From an uncultured Paracoccaceae bacterium (GTDB taxonomy: Bacteria > Pseudomonadota > Alphaproteobacteria > Rhodobacterales > Rhodobacteraceae), in assembly GCA_905182355.1 (NCBI GenBank), contig CAJJBH010000018.1:62001-126000 (forward strand): a stretch of DNA of 64,000 bases, given 5' to 3'. The notes under the pieces are model-generated. The model saw nothing but the letters and a program-made list of their open reading frames with translations. It did not search any database and was not told the DNA's origin. Below are positions 35,330 through 45,851 of this stretch, in pieces (the first letter of the stretch is position 1; each line of letters begins with the position of its first letter). The position numbers and the translations under genes were made by a program.

Positions 35330-35332
35330 CTT

Positions 35333-36892
35333 ATGACACAAATACATGACCGCCTCCTCATCATCGACTTCGGTAGCCAAGTAACGCAGCTGATTGCACG
35401 TCGCTTGCGCGAACTGAATGTTTATTGCGAAATCCACCCTTATCAGAAAGTGACGGATGCGTTTTTGGCCGAATTCGCGCCAAAAGGTGTGATTCTTTCG
35501 GGCGGCCCAGCGTCGGTTATCGATGTAGATTCGCCGCGTCCTCCATCAACTGTGTTTGACATCAACGTTCCGATCTTGGGGATTTGCTATGGTCAACAGG
35601 TGATGATGGAAGTCTTGGGCGGCAAAGTCGAAAGCGGCCATGGCACAAAAGAATTCGGGCGTGCCTATGTGACACCAACGGCTGATAAGTTAACGTTGCT
35701 GGACGGTTGGTTTGCAGACACCCGCGAACAAGTCTGGATGAGCCACGGCGACCATGTTTCAAAAATCGCACCAGGGTTCGAGGTGTTCGGCACCTCCCCA
35801 AATGCGCCTTTTGCAATCACAGCGGACACATCGCGCAATTTCTTTGCTGTGCAGTTCCATCCCGAAGTGCACCACACGCCAAATGGCGCAAAACTGTACG
35901 AGAACTTTGTCAAAATGGCGGGGTTCAAAGGCGACTGGACGATGGGTGCCTACCGCGAAGAGGCGATTGCCAAAATTCGCGAACAAGTCGGTGATGAAAA
36001 AGTCATTTGCGGATTGTCCGGCGGCGTTGACAGTTCTGTTGCTGCAGTCCTGATCCACGAGGCCATTGGCGATCAGCTAACCTGCGTATTTGTCGACAAC
36101 GGTTTATTGCGCAAAGGTGAGGCCGAAGAGGTCGTGACCATGTTCCGCGACAATTACAAAATGCCGTTTATTCACGCGGACGAGCGTGAACTATTTTTGG
36201 GCGAACTTGATGGTCAAAGCGATCCAGAAACCAAGCGCAAGATTATTGGTCGTTTGTTCATCGACGTGTTCCAAAAGCACGCAGGCGAAGTGGGCGGTGC
36301 AAAATTCTTGGCACAAGGTACGCTGTACCCTGACGTGATCGAATCGGTTTCTTTCTCCGGTGGTCCATCCGTTACGATCAAGTCACACCATAACGTTGGT
36401 GGTTTGCCCGAAAAAATGGGCATGAAATTGGTCGAGCCCCTGCGTGAGCTGTTCAAAGACGAAGTACGCGCACTTGGCCGCGAATTGGGTCTTCCTGCAG
36501 CCTTTATCGGACGCCATCCGTTCCCTGGACCCGGCCTTGCGATCCGTTGCCCAGGCGAAATCACCCGTCCGAAACTAGAAATCTTGCGCGAAGCAGATGC
36601 GGTCTATATCGATCAGATTCGCAAACACGGGCTATATGACGAAATCTGGCAAGCCTTTGTCGCCATCCTGCCTGTGCGCACCGTTGGCGTTATGGGTGAC
36701 GGACGCACGTATGATTTTGCTTGTGCCTTGCGGGCTGTGACGTCGGTGGATGGCATGACAGCGGATTACTATCCGTTCACACATGAATTCCTTGGCGAGA
36801 CCGCGACCCGCATCATCAATGAAGTGCCGGGCATCAATCGCGTGACGTATGATATCACGTCCAAACCTCCGGGCACTATTGAGTGGGAATAA
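35333..36892 (+). CDS. guaA: GMP synthase (glutamine-hydrolysing)
   Basis: This 519-aa enzyme aminates XMP to GMP. The N-terminal glutaminase has the nucleophile loop GICYGQQ and HPEVHHT; the ATP-pyrophosphatase loop is [10 protein letters not shown] near 229-238; the C-terminal dimerisation domain ends [17 protein letters not shown]. The start [16 protein letters not shown] matches the family. No recognisable ribosome site precedes it, where an inverted repeat lies instead. Confidence 0.97.
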   Translation: MTQIHDRLLIIDFGSQVTQLIARRLRELNVYCEIHPYQKVTDAFLAEFAPKGVILSGGPASVIDVDSPRPPSTVFDINVPILGICYGQQVMMEVLGGKVESGHGTKEFGRAYVTPTADKLTLLDGWFADTREQVWMSHGDHVSKIAPGFEVFGTSPNAPFAITADTSRNFFAVQFHPEVHHTPNGAKLYENFVKMAGFKGDWTMGAYREEAIAKIREQVGDEKVICGLSGGVDSSVAAVLIHEAIGDQLTCVFVDNGLLRKGEAEEVVTMFRDNYKMPFIHADERELFLGELDGQSDPETKRKIIGRLFIDVFQKHAGEVGGAKFLAQGTLYPDVIESVSFSGGPSVTIKSHHNVGGLPEKMGMKLVEPLRELFKDEVRALGRELGLPAAFIGRHPFPGPGLAIRCPGEITRPKLEILREADAVYIDQIRKHGLYDEIWQAFVAILPVRTVGVMGDGRTYDFACALRAVTSVDGMTADYYPFTHEFLGETATRIINEVPGINRVTYDITSKPPGTIEWE

Positions 36893-36915
36893 CCCATAGT
36901 TAAGGCGAAAAAACA

Positions 36916-37779
36916 GTGAACCCAGTCTTCAAGGCAGCCATTTGGATGATTGGTGCCATCTGTTCTTTTTCGGCGATGGCTGTGGCGGGGCGCGAGGTCA
37001 GCTTTGCCCTAGATACGTTCGAGATCATGCTGTTTCGCAGCTCCGTCGGGCTGTTGATTGTAGTCAGTGCCTCCCTAATTTTTGGCACTTGGCCCCAGAT
37101 CAATCGCCAACAGTTTGGGCTGCAATTCGGGCGTAACCTTGCCCACTTTATCGGCCAAAATCTGTGGTTTTACGCGGTCACTGTTATTCCATTGGCACAG
37201 GTTTTCGCGCTTGAATTTACCTCACCTATTTGGGTGATCCTTTTAGGCCCATTGTTGCTGGGCGAACGTATCACATTGGTCCGCGCCATCGCTGCTGTGA
37301 TGGGATTCATTGGCATCTTGCTGGTCGCCCGTCCGGACATGGCCGGCCTTAACACTGGCGTGATTATGGCGGCAAGTTCAGCAATCTTTTTTGCCTTCAC
37401 CATCATATTTACAAAACGTCTGACGCGCACCCAATCCATCACTTGCATCTTGTTCTACCTCACTGCTTTACAACTGGTTTTCGGACTTATCACTGCAGGC
37501 TATGACGGTGATATCGCGGTGCCAGACGCTGAAACGCTGCCTTGGTTGATCCTGATCGGGGTCGCGGGATTGCTTGGACATTTTTGCATCACCAACGCCC
37601 TTGCCATCGCCCCCGCAACAATTGTCGTGCCTATCGATTTCGTGCGTTTACCTGTCATCGCAATCATTGGATGGTTGGCTTACGGTGAAGGTATCGACCT
37701 TTGGGTAATCCTTGGTGCTTTGATCATTCTTGCTGGGAATTATTTAAATATCTGGGTGGAAACACGCCGTGCGCGTTAA
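36916..37779 (+). CDS. EamA/DMT-family transporter (first of two)
   Basis: This 287-aa inner-membrane protein has ten hydrophobic helices in two EamA repeats and belongs to the drug/metabolite transporter superfamily, whose members often export amino acids or metabolites. The start is GTG 36916 with AAGGCG upstream. It follows guaA by 23 bases and may be co-transcribed. The substrate cannot be inferred. Confidence 0.88.
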   Translation: MNPVFKAAIWMIGAICSFSAMAVAGREVSFALDTFEIMLFRSSVGLLIVVSASLIFGTWPQINRQQFGLQFGRNLAHFIGQNLWFYAVTVIPLAQVFALEFTSPIWVILLGPLLLGERITLVRAIAAVMGFIGILLVARPDMAGLNTGVIMAASSAIFFAFTIIFTKRLTRTQSITCILFYLTALQLVFGLITAGYDGDIAVPDAETLPWLILIGVAGLLGHFCITNALAIAPATIVVPIDFVRLPVIAIIGWLAYGEGIDLWVILGALIILAGNYLNIWVETRRAR

Positions 37780-37836
37780 TTCTGAAACCGCAACAAACGG
37801 GTTGGTCTATCAGGGACCGCTGCGTAGGTTCACCAA

Positions 37837-38748
37837 ATGATTGACCAAAAAAACCTTACTGGCCGCGCTTGGGCCGAAATGATGTTGCTGGCCATGATAT
37901 GGGGTGGTTCGTTCCTGTCTATTCGTGTGGCATTGGACGAGATTTCGCCACTGGCGTCGGTTGCACATCGCACCACATGGGCAATGTTGGTGTTGTGGGG
38001 TGTGATTGCAATCATGCGTATTCCTCTGCCGAGTGATCCTAAAATTTGGTTTTCGTTCTTGGTGATGGGCCTGCTGAACAACGTCATTCCGTTTACGCTG
38101 ATGGCTTGGGGTCAGTTGTATATTGAATCTGGCCTTACCTCGATTTTGAACGCGTTTACGGCTGTGGTTGGCGTGGTCATAGCCTCGCTGTTCTTTGCTG
38201 ATGAACGGATCAGCCTGCGCAAAGGCATTGGTGTTGTTTTGGGGTTCTTCGGCGTTGCGGTTGCGATAGGGCTTGAAAACTTCCGCACACTAGATTTGCG
38301 CAGTATGGCGCAATTGGCCGTGATTGGTGGCACTGTGGCTTATGCTATTGCAGGTGTTTGGGCGCGCAAAAGATTGGTCGGCATGCCGCCGCAATTGGCA
38401 GCTGCTGGCATGTTGACGGGATCCACGGTGATCATGTTGCCGCTTGCTTATTTCATCGACGGTCCGCTTAGTTTCGACCTTGAGGCACGCACAATGTGGG
38501 CCATCGGGTATTACGCCATCATCGCGACGGCGTTTGCCTATCTGTTGTATTACCGCGTCCTTGCGATGGCCGGCAGCGGAAATTTGATGTTGGTCACATT
38601 GTTGGTCGCCCCAATTGCCATCACCCTAGGCGCCGTTGTTCTGGGCGAAAAACTGGGAACCAATGCGTATTTCGGGTTTGCAATTTTGGCCGTTGGTCTG
38701 ATCATCCTTGATGGACGTGTCTGGAAAGCGATGCAGCGTCGCGGGTGA
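37837..38748 (+). CDS. EamA/DMT-family transporter (second of two)
   Basis: This 303-aa transporter also has two EamA repeats and about ten membrane helices (for example WGGSFLSIRVALDE near the start, GTNAYFGFAILAVGLIILDG at the end, given by AILAVGLIILDG). It lies 57 bases after the first copy but the two are not close in sequence, so this is not a recent duplication. The substrate is unknown. Confidence 0.88.
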   Translation: MIDQKNLTGRAWAEMMLLAMIWGGSFLSIRVALDEISPLASVAHRTTWAMLVLWGVIAIMRIPLPSDPKIWFSFLVMGLLNNVIPFTLMAWGQLYIESGLTSILNAFTAVVGVVIASLFFADERISLRKGIGVVLGFFGVAVAIGLENFRTLDLRSMAQLAVIGGTVAYAIAGVWARKRLVGMPPQLAAAGMLTGSTVIMLPLAYFIDGPLSFDLEARTMWAIGYYAIIATAFAYLLYYRVLAMAGSGNLMLVTLLVAPIAITLGAVVLGEKLGTNAYFGFAILAVGLIILDGRVWKAMQRRG

Positions 38749-38807
38749 TTGACCCAATTGGGTCAACGGTTTAGGACTGAACAACACCATTTTTTCAGGA
38801 TTAAACA

Positions 38808-39665
38808 ATGTTATACCCCACCGCTGAAGCATGGCGCGCGGCCCCCAACAAACGGGTCATGGTTTTTGGCATGTCTGGCCTTGGCAAAACGCACATGTCC
38901 ACCATCCTGCGCGACACCGGCGATTGGTTTCACTACAGTATCGATTACCGTATTGGCACACGCTACATGGGCGAATATATCGTTAATTCCTGCATCGAGG
39001 CGGCGATGGACCACCCCTATTTGCGCGAAATGCTTCGGCAGGATGCGATCTATTTAGCGCCGAACGTGCACACGCATGACCTTGGGGCCGTATCGACCTA
39101 TTTGGGCAAACCCGGCAATGTAGCCGCAGGTGGCTTCAGCTTTGATGAATACACAAAACGTCAGGACCAGTTTCGCGCGGCAGAGATCGCGGCATTGAAC
39201 GACACCAGCTACTTTGCAGAGCGCAGCCAGACATTATACGGGTATCCACATTTCATCTGTGACACTGGCGGTTCAATTTGCGAATGGGTTGAGGCGGACG
39301 ACGATAGCGACGCACTGATGTCGACCCTAAGTGCAACTTGCCTGCCGCTTTGGATCAAGGGGGATGACGCACACACATCCGAACTGATACGGCGATTTGA
39401 TAAATCACCAAAGCCGATGGCGTACCAACCTGCATTTTTGGCAAAAGCATGGTCAAAATATCTAAGTGAAAACAATACCTCAGGGGATGAAGTTGATCCT
39501 GATACATTTATACGCTGGACATATGCCCGTGCGCTTGCGCACCGCCAACCACGCTATGAAGCGATGGCGCGTTGGGGGATCACTGTGACGGCGGATGAAG
39601 TGGCAAACCTAAAATCCGCAGCCGATTTTGACCTGTTGATCGCCACAGCTATTGGTCGAATGTGA
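38808..39665 (+). CDS. P-loop ATPase/kinase-like protein, function unknown
   Basis: This 285-aa protein has a Walker A motif GMSGLGKTH at residues 21-29 and a nearby tyrosine-rich stretch FHYSIDYRIGTRYMGEY. Later it has FICDTGGSICEWVEADDDSD, shown by FICDTGGSICEW, which may carry the Walker B-like Asp. The fold looks like small nucleotide/shikimate-type kinases, but I do not recognise the family. It is cytoplasmic with no membrane segments. It stands between an EamA transporter and metA. Confidence 0.75.
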   Translation: MLYPTAEAWRAAPNKRVMVFGMSGLGKTHMSTILRDTGDWFHYSIDYRIGTRYMGEYIVNSCIEAAMDHPYLREMLRQDAIYLAPNVHTHDLGAVSTYLGKPGNVAAGGFSFDEYTKRQDQFRAAEIAALNDTSYFAERSQTLYGYPHFICDTGGSICEWVEADDDSDALMSTLSATCLPLWIKGDDAHTSELIRRFDKSPKPMAYQPAFLAKAWSKYLSENNTSGDEVDPDTFIRWTYARALAHRQPRYEAMARWGITVTADEVANLKSAADFDLLIATAIGRM

Positions 39666-39786
39666 AGCACCACTGACATCAAACTCAACATCATGTGATC
39701 ACATAGCCTTCACTTGCTGGTCGCACTGGAAATAGATGTCGCGCAACGCTACCTTTGACAAAGCAATATACGTCAGGACCAATCCA

Positions 39787-40704
39787 ATGCCGATTAAAAT
39801 TCCCGCCACCCTACCTGCCTTTGACGTGCTGACGCGTGAAGGTGTATCGGTGATGGACGAAGACGCGGCTGCACGTCAAGATATTCGTCCTTTGCGCATT
39901 GGCTTGTTGAACCTAATGCCAAAGAAAATTCAGACCGAAAACCAGTTTGCCCGTCTTATTGGCGCAACTCCGTTGCAGATTGATCTGAACCTAATCCGTA
40001 TGTCCGATCACAATTCTCGCAACACGGCCGCCGAACATATGGAAAGCTTCTATCGTCCGTTTTCCGAAGTACGTGACGAAAAATTTGATGGTTTGATCAT
40101 CACGGGCGCCCCAATCGAGCATCTTGGATTTGAAGATGTCGATTATTGGGACGAGTTGACCGAGATCATGGAGTGGACCCAAACCAACGTCCATTCCACG
40201 TTGGGTGTGTGTTGGGGCGGTATGGCCATGATCAGCCACTTCCACGGTGTCAAAAAGCATATGTTGGACGCCAAAGCCTTTGGCTGTTTTCGGCATCGCA
40301 ACCTTGATCCAACGTCAAAGTACCTACAGGGGTTTTCAGACGATTGTGTAATCCCAACCAGCCGTTGGACCGAGGTGCGCCAATCGGAAATCGACGCGAG
40401 TGATGGGTTGAAAACTTTACTGGGCAGCGATGAAGTTGGCCCATGTGTTATAGAAGACCCCAAACATCGCGGTGTCTATATCCTTAGCCATTTTGAATAC
40501 GACAGTGGCACGCTGAAACAGGAATATGACCGTGATGTCGCCGAAGATGTCCCGATCAATGTTCCCGTCAATTATTATCCTGACGATGATCCGTCACAAG
40601 CCCCGACCAATCGTTGGCGCAGTCACGCGCATTTGTTTTACGGCAACTGGATCAACGCAATCTATCAAACAACCTCTTTCGAGCTGGAGAACATCGGTGA
40701 TTAA
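39787..40704 (+). CDS. metA: Homoserine O-acyltransferase MetA
   Basis: This 305-aa enzyme activates homoserine for methionine synthesis. The catalytic cysteine is in [10 protein letters not shown], the histidine in YILSHFEYD and the glutamate nearby; [12 protein letters not shown] is a family signature. I use ATG 39787 ([12 protein letters not shown]) with AGGA upstream rather than the open frame from 39736. MetA homologues may use succinyl- or acetyl-CoA, so the acyl donor is not decided. The stop overlaps the next start by eight bases. Confidence 0.93.
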   Translation: MPIKIPATLPAFDVLTREGVSVMDEDAAARQDIRPLRIGLLNLMPKKIQTENQFARLIGATPLQIDLNLIRMSDHNSRNTAAEHMESFYRPFSEVRDEKFDGLIITGAPIEHLGFEDVDYWDELTEIMEWTQTNVHSTLGVCWGGMAMISHFHGVKKHMLDAKAFGCFRHRNLDPTSKYLQGFSDDCVIPTSRWTEVRQSEIDASDGLKTLLGSDEVGPCVIEDPKHRGVYILSHFEYDSGTLKQEYDRDVAEDVPINVPVNYYPDDDPSQAPTNRWRSHAHLFYGNWINAIYQTTSFELENIGD

Positions 40705-41650
40705 GACCATACTTTTGATCCTTTTTGCCGTTTTGGTTGTGGCCATAGCATCAACCTTGTGGCGTGTAGGGCAAAACGCAAAACGCGCTGCAGATATTTT
40801 CTCACCACAAGGTTCGTTTGTCGACGTGGATGGTCATTCCGTTCATTACGTTGAAATGGGTCAAGGTCCTGCATTGGTTTTAATCCACGGTGCCTCTGGC
40901 AATACGCGTGACTTCACCTTTGGGTTGGCGGAAAAATTGGCGAATAATTATCGCGTCATCATGTTTGACCGCCCGGGCCTAGGACACACACAGCCGTTGA
41001 AGGCCTTTGGCACAACAATCACGGATCAGGCCGAACTTTTGGCATCTGCGGCCGTGGCTTTAGGCGCTGAACGTCCAATCGTGGCGGGCCAAAGTTTTGG
41101 CGGGGCCATTGCGATGGCATGGGCTGTTGCACGTCCAAGTAATATCGCCGCAGCAGTTTCTATTTCGGGTGCCACTTATCCATGGGAAGGCGAAATTGAC
41201 GCGCTAACAGGTGCGCTCGCCAATCCCGTCATTGGCCCAGTTCTGTCGCGTCTGGCGTCTGCGTGGGTTAGCACGGACTACGTGAGCAAAAGCATTGAAG
41301 GCACATTCACACCCCAAGACCCAGTCGCAGGCTATGCCAATCACATTGGAATTCCGCTGATCTTGCGCCCTTCACAATTGATGGCCAATGCCCGCCAACG
41401 CAACACGCTAAACGATGAATTGCGCATGCTTTCGCCGAACTACAGCGCCCTGACCATACCGGTGGAAATTGTGCACGGCGATTCAGATGCTATCGTGCCC
41501 TTGCGCGTCCACTCCGCAAGGTTGGTCGATGACATTGAAGGGGCAAATTTGGTTGCATTGGAAGGCCTTGGCCACATGCCCCAGCACCTTGCCCATGACG
41601 CCGTAATCGCAGCTATTGATCGCGCAGCTACACGCGCGGGTTTGCGTTAA
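40697..41650 (+). CDS. Alpha/beta-hydrolase, membrane-anchored
   Basis: This 317-aa hydrolase has an N-terminal membrane helix ([18 protein letters not shown]) and the fold's oxyanion [10 protein letters not shown], nucleophile elbow AGQSFGG with Ser, and catalytic Asp/His in HGDSDAIVP and GLGHMPQH. The start is GTG 40697, inside the metA end, with GGAG just upstream, so it is coupled to metA. A role in methionine synthesis is possible only by association. Confidence 0.87.
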   Translation: MIKTILLILFAVLVVAIASTLWRVGQNAKRAADIFSPQGSFVDVDGHSVHYVEMGQGPALVLIHGASGNTRDFTFGLAEKLANNYRVIMFDRPGLGHTQPLKAFGTTITDQAELLASAAVALGAERPIVAGQSFGGAIAMAWAVARPSNIAAAVSISGATYPWEGEIDALTGALANPVIGPVLSRLASAWVSTDYVSKSIEGTFTPQDPVAGYANHIGIPLILRPSQLMANARQRNTLNDELRMLSPNYSALTIPVEIVHGDSDAIVPLRVHSARLVDDIEGANLVALEGLGHMPQHLAHDAVIAAIDRAATRAGLR

Positions 41651-41717
41651 CCGCGTCGCTACCCCATATTGATGTAAATGCCAGTTACATTTGCAATCAC
41701 ATCTAAGGAACCGCCCA

Positions 41718-42587
41718 ATGACCCTTCCCTTTGACGGTGGTATAAGTGCGTTTTTCAACGACTTGGCCCCAGATGATATTCGTCACGCAATAAAACGTGC
41801 TGACAAAGGTGAAATCATCAACACAAGCTATCCGCACACCGAACGCATGGCCCGAAAGGTTTATGAAATACAATTGGCCGCGCTACAAATCGAACTGGTC
41901 AAAATGCAGGCATGGGTCAAGGACAGTGGCGCACGTTTGGCGATTGTGTTTGAGGGGCGTGACGCTGCTGGAAAAGGCGGCACGATCAAACGGTTCCGCG
42001 AGAATTTAAACCCGCGCGGTGCACGTATTGTGGCCCTGTCTAAACCCACCGAAAAAGAAGCCGGTGAGTGGTATTTTCAACGTTACATCAAACACCTTCC
42101 CACCGCTGGTGGAATGACATTCTTTGACCGCAGCTGGTACAATCGTGGCGTCGTTGAACACGTGTTTGGCTTTTGTAAGCCTGCACAACGCGAGGTGTTC
42201 TTTAACCAAGTCCAAGATGTTGAAAAGATGATTACAGGCGACGGTGTGCATCTGTTCAAGTTTTGGCTGAACGTTGGACGCGCCGAACAACTGCGCCGCT
42301 TTTTGAGCCGTGAAAGAGATCCATTGAAGCAATGGAAACTCAGCTGGATTGACGTTGAAGGGTTGAAGAAATGGGATGCCTATTCTGACGCCATTGGCGA
42401 GACCCTTACACGGTCCCACACAGATCTGGCCCCTTGGACCATCGTCAAATCAGACGATAAACGCCGCGCGCGCCTGAACGCTATCCGCACAGTGTTACAT
42501 GGTTTGGATTACACAAACAAAGATACCAAAGCTATTGGCGAAATTGATTCTACTGTGTGTGGTGGACCGGATATCTGGAATGTCTAA
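41718..42587 (+). CDS. ppk2: Polyphosphate kinase 2
   Basis: This 289-aa PPK2 phosphorylates nucleoside diphosphates from polyphosphate. Walker A is [12 protein letters not shown], the lid region includes ALSKPTEKE, and [13 protein letters not shown] is the Walker B signature. The start is ATG 41718 with AAGGA ten bases upstream. Its end overlaps the TetR-family gene by eight bases, so the two are coupled. Confidence 0.93.
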   Translation: MTLPFDGGISAFFNDLAPDDIRHAIKRADKGEIINTSYPHTERMARKVYEIQLAALQIELVKMQAWVKDSGARLAIVFEGRDAAGKGGTIKRFRENLNPRGARIVALSKPTEKEAGEWYFQRYIKHLPTAGGMTFFDRSWYNRGVVEHVFGFCKPAQREVFFNQVQDVEKMITGDGVHLFKFWLNVGRAEQLRRFLSRERDPLKQWKLSWIDVEGLKKWDAYSDAIGETLTRSHTDLAPWTIVKSDDKRRARLNAIRTVLHGLDYTNKDTKAIGEIDSTVCGGPDIWNV

Positions 42588-43197
42588 ACGCGGCTATCAT
42601 CACGGCAACCTCAAACAAGCGTTGGTCGACGCTGCTTTGAAGTTGATTGAAGATAAGGGGCCCACGGGTTTCACGCTATCGGAGGCGTCCAAAACTGCGG
42701 GTGTGACCCCTGCTGCTGTCTATCGTCACTTTGAAGGCCGTAACGATCTGATTGCTGAGGCTGCACGACAAGGCTACGAAATCTTTGCGGAATTGATGGA
42801 GTTCGCATATCAATCTGGCCAGCCATCCGCTTTGGCGGCCTTTGAGGCTACAGGGCGTGCCTACCTTGCCTTTGCACGCAAACACCCAGGCCATTACATT
42901 TCGATGTTTGAAAGTGGTATTTCCGTTAACCAAACGCCAGAATTGGCTGCGGCGTCAAAGCGGGCAAATGACGTTTTGGAAAAAGCGGCGTCTGATTTAA
43001 GTGAACATATCCCAGCAGACAAACGACCCCCTGCGTCAATGTTCAGCGCCCATATTTGGGCCATGAGCCACGGTGTAGTCGAATTATTTGCGCGTAATTC
43101 ACCCGGCCGGGCATCTCCGTTTCCACCAGAAGATTTGCTGGAAACGGGTATTGGGATTTACCTACGGGGGTTGGGGTTGATCAATCCTGATGACTAA
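42580..43197 (+). CDS. TetR/AcrR-family transcriptional regulator
   Basis: This 205-aa regulator has an N-terminal helix-turn-helix ([20 protein letters not shown], residues about 30-49, key [10 protein letters not shown]) after [14 protein letters not shown]. The C-terminal ligand domain is helical. It overlaps ppk2 and is convergent (four-base overlap) with the flavin oxidoreductase gene. The target is unknown. Confidence 0.9.
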   Translation: MSKRGYHHGNLKQALVDAALKLIEDKGPTGFTLSEASKTAGVTPAAVYRHFEGRNDLIAEAARQGYEIFAELMEFAYQSGQPSALAAFEATGRAYLAFARKHPGHYISMFESGISVNQTPELAAASKRANDVLEKAASDLSEHIPADKRPPASMFSAHIWAMSHGVVELFARNSPGRASPFPPEDLLETGIGIYLRGLGLINPDD

Positions 43198-44189
43198 GCT
43201 GCTTTGAACTTATCCAAGTCTTTTAACGCAGCCGCTGCGATCTCAAACGACTTCACACGTGCTGCGTGATCATGAATTTGTCCCGTAAAGATCATCTCGT
43301 CTGGTTTGTACGTATCAATCAGATCGCTAAGTTGTGCTCGCACAGTATCGGGTGCACCTGTTGCTGAAACCTTCAACATCGGCTCAACATTGCGCCGCAT
43401 ACTTTCGCCGATCACTGCATCAATGTCTTCAACCGGTCGCGGCAATTTTCCTCGCGTGCCCGTGTGCATCCGCGCAAAGGCTTGCTGCATAGACGTACGC
43501 AGATACGCGCCCTCAGCATCAGTTTCAGCCCCAAACACGTTTGCAGCTAGCATGAAATAAGGCTGTTCCAGTTGTGCAGACGGTTTGAAGTCACGGCGGT
43601 AGATATAGATCGCCTCTTCCAACGCGGCTGGCGCGAAATGCGAGGCGAAGGCGTATGGCAGCCCGTAATGCGCGGCCATTTGGGCGCCGTAAAGAGAGGA
43701 ACCCAATATCCAGATCGGCACATGCGTCCCCTCGCCCGGCAATGCCCGCACCGCAGCATCAGGTTGTGGATCACCCAAATAACCCATCAACTCGGCCACG
43801 TCCGCTGGAAAATTATCGCTACCTGTGCGGCGTAACGCCATATAAACGGCCTGATCGCCCCCTGGTGCACGACCCAGGCCAAGGTCAATGCGATCCCCAT
43901 AAAGCGTGGCAAGCGTGCCAAATTGTTCAGCAATTTGTAGCGGCGCATGATTTGGCAACATGATACCACCAGCGCCCACACGAATGGTTTTTGTATTGTT
44001 GGCAACGTGGCCGATCAAGACAGACGTCGCAGCACTCGCAATACCAGGCATATTATGATGTTCAGCCATCCAATACCGATTATAGCCCAACGCTTCAGCC
44101 TTTTGCGCCAAGTCGGTGGTATTGCGCATGGCTTGGACCGCATCGGACCCTTCAGGGACAGGGGCTAGGTCGAGGACAGAAAACTTCAT
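43194..44189 (-). CDS. LLM-class flavin-dependent oxidoreductase
   Basis: This 331-aa luciferase-like protein has the TIM-barrel signatures [14 protein letters not shown] near 38-51, [19 protein letters not shown] (core [11 protein letters not shown]) and [12 protein letters not shown]. Members use FMNH2 or F420, but in this order a flavin is expected. The gene stands alone and divergent from nothing close; the substrate is unknown. Confidence 0.9.
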   Translation of the reverse strand: MKFSVLDLAPVPEGSDAVQAMRNTTDLAQKAEALGYNRYWMAEHHNMPGIASAATSVLIGHVANNTKTIRVGAGGIMLPNHAPLQIAEQFGTLATLYGDRIDLGLGRAPGGDQAVYMALRRTGSDNFPADVAELMGYLGDPQPDAAVRALPGEGTHVPIWILGSSLYGAQMAAHYGLPYAFASHFAPAALEEAIYIYRRDFKPSAQLEQPYFMLAANVFGAETDAEGAYLRTSMQQAFARMHTGTRGKLPRPVEDIDAVIGESMRRNVEPMLKVSATGAPDTVRAQLSDLIDTYKPDEMIFTGQIHDHAARVKSFEIAAAALKDLDKFKAA

Positions 44190-44265
44190 TGATTAGTTCC
44201 TTTTGTTGCCCCTAACTTAGGTGCACCACGGGCAATTCGCTAGACACCACAACGCTACGAAACAA

Positions 44266-44295
44266 AAAAGGGCGCACCATCTGGCACGCCCTTTT
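44266..44295 (-). terminator. Terminator of the rplM-rpsI operon
   Basis: AAAAGGGCG (44266-44274) pairs with CGCCCTTTT (44287-44295) around a 12-base loop; on the minus strand the stem is followed by a T-run. It lies 22 bases after the rpsI stop. Confidence 0.85.
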
Positions 44296-44316
44296 CCAAA
44301 AATCGCAAAGTAAAGA

Positions 44317-44811
44317 TTAACGCTTAGAGAACTGGAAGCTCTTACGCGCTTTTGCTTTACCGTATTTCTTACGCTCAACAACACGGCTGTCGCGTGTAAG
44401 GAAACCCGCAGCTTTCAACGCGCCACGCAGGGTGGGGTTGTACAGCTGCAATGCTTTAGAAACACCGTGCTTAACCGCACCAGCTTGACCAGACAGACCG
44501 CCGCCTTTGACCGTGGCAACCACGTCAAATTCGCCGACAACGCCAGCAATGCTGAATGGCTGCGCAAGAATCATTTGCAAAACAGGGCGCGCAAAGTATT
44601 CGTTTTGCGGCTTGCCGTTTACAGTAACCTTACCAGAACCTGGTTTGATCCATACACGTGCAACAGCGTCTTTACGTTTGCCAGTTGCGTATGAACGACC
44701 AAGTGCGTCGATTTGTGGCTCACGTGGCGTCAGATCGATTTCAGGTGCTGCGGCTTCGCCAACAACAGCTTGCAGATCTTCGAGTGTGTTGATTTCGTCA
44801 GACATGCTCAT
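44317..44811 (-). CDS. rpsI: Ribosomal protein uS9
   Basis: This 164-aa S9 has an N-terminal extension of about 35 residues ([16 protein letters not shown]) before the core [15 protein letters not shown]; such extensions are common in this order. The C-terminus ends [17 protein letters not shown], whose tail reaches the P-site tRNA. The start overlaps the rplM stop by four bases. Confidence 0.96.
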   Translation of the reverse strand: MSMSDEINTLEDLQAVVGEAAAPEIDLTPREPQIDALGRSYATGKRKDAVARVWIKPGSGKVTVNGKPQNEYFARPVLQMILAQPFSIAGVVGEFDVVATVKGGGLSGQAGAVKHGVSKALQLYNPTLRGALKAAGFLTRDSRVVERKKYGKAKARKSFQFSKR

Positions 44812-45269
44812 GCGCTCCGTGTGTTTTTAGAGTTCATGGATGCAACATCCAAAACTTCTGGGTTTTGCGCTTCATGTGGGTGTTCGCCACCAGCATATAC
44901 GCGCATGTTTGTCATGATTTGACGGCTCAGGCGGTTGCCAGGCAACATACGTTTCACAGCCAAAGTCAAAACGCGCTCTGGGTATTTGCCCTCGAGGATT
45001 TCTTCTTTTGTACGTGATTTGATTCCACCCGGGTGGCCAGTGTGCCAGTAATGGTGCTCTTGACGTTTGTTACCGGTCAACTGCACTTTTTCAGCATTGA
45101 TGACGATGACATTGTCGCCGCAATCCATGTGAGGTGTGAAAGTTGGCTTGTGCTTACCGCGAAGGCGCATAGCGATGATCGAAGCCAAACGACCCAACAC
45201 GATGCCTTCAGCATCAATGATGATCCATTTTTTTTCGATATCTGCTGGTGTTGCAGAAAAGGTTTTCAT
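44808..45269 (-). CDS. rplM: Ribosomal protein uL13
   Basis: This 153-aa L13 is an early assembly protein of the large subunit. Visible signatures are [33 protein letters not shown] (core [10 protein letters not shown]) and [13 protein letters not shown]. It heads the rplM-rpsI operon. The 267-bp region before it (45270-45536) has no recognisable gene; it should hold this operon's promoter. Confidence 0.97.
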   Translation of the reverse strand: MKTFSATPADIEKKWIIIDAEGIVLGRLASIIAMRLRGKHKPTFTPHMDCGDNVIVINAEKVQLTGNKRQEHHYWHTGHPGGIKSRTKEEILEGKYPERVLTLAVKRMLPGNRLSRQIMTNMRVYAGGEHPHEAQNPEVLDVASMNSKNTRSA

Positions 45270-45536
45270 AGCAGGATAGTCCTGTTTTAGGTGAGTGAGG
45301 CGACATGTATGACGACTCGTGGTTCTGATGAGCGGGTTATAGACGATGCGCGAACACGGTCAAGCGCAGCAAGCATGTTTTAACACAACCAAAACAATGA
45401 CTTGCAATTAAGGTATCAAAATACCCCACACAAACGCACGGCAAATCAGCCAAACAACGCCCCTTGCAATCATGCGTATTGGCTTGCACATATTTCATAC
45501 ACTGAAAATCCAGTAATTGAACGAGTTTTGCCAAAG

Positions 45537-45851
45537 ATGACCCTGATCTCCACTCCTTTTCTGGCCACAGTCATTCTTTTGATCGGCGCGACCTTTGTAG
45601 GGATGGCCCCTGTCATCAAACTGATCAAGGTTTACGAGGGACATCACGAATTAAAACAAGGCTCTGCGGGTTGGCTGCGCACGATTGGCGGCTGGTCGAT
45701 AATCGCTTTCTGGCTGATGACCACTTGGTTCTTGGCCACAATTGTTGGGGATTGGGCGGTGTCGGGTGATCTGCAAGGGGCGGTCGATCGATCGTGGTTG
45801 CGCCTGCGTATCTTGCTTGAAATCGCGTCCGCCATTGCGAATTCTGACTGA
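45537..45851 (+). CDS. Small membrane protein, 104 aa
   Basis: This 104-aa protein starts at ATG 45537 (MTLISTPFLATVILLIGATF) and has two or three hydrophobic helices with a charged middle (IKVYEGHHELKQGSAGW). Its stop overlaps the next start (TGATG), so it is coupled to the zinc-ribbon membrane protein. I do not recognise the family. The upstream frame to 45402 has no such character. Confidence 0.7.
   Translation: MTLISTPFLATVILLIGATFVGMAPVIKLIKVYEGHHELKQGSAGWLRTIGGWSIIAFWLMTTWFLATIVGDWAVSGDLQGAVDRSWLRLRILLEIASAIANSD

Noticed and set aside
39666-39786. Possible SAM riboswitch before metA
   Set aside because: metA leaders in alphaproteobacteria often carry one, but I could not align the leader to the SAM-II or SAM/SAH pattern. 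An Infernal search would decide.
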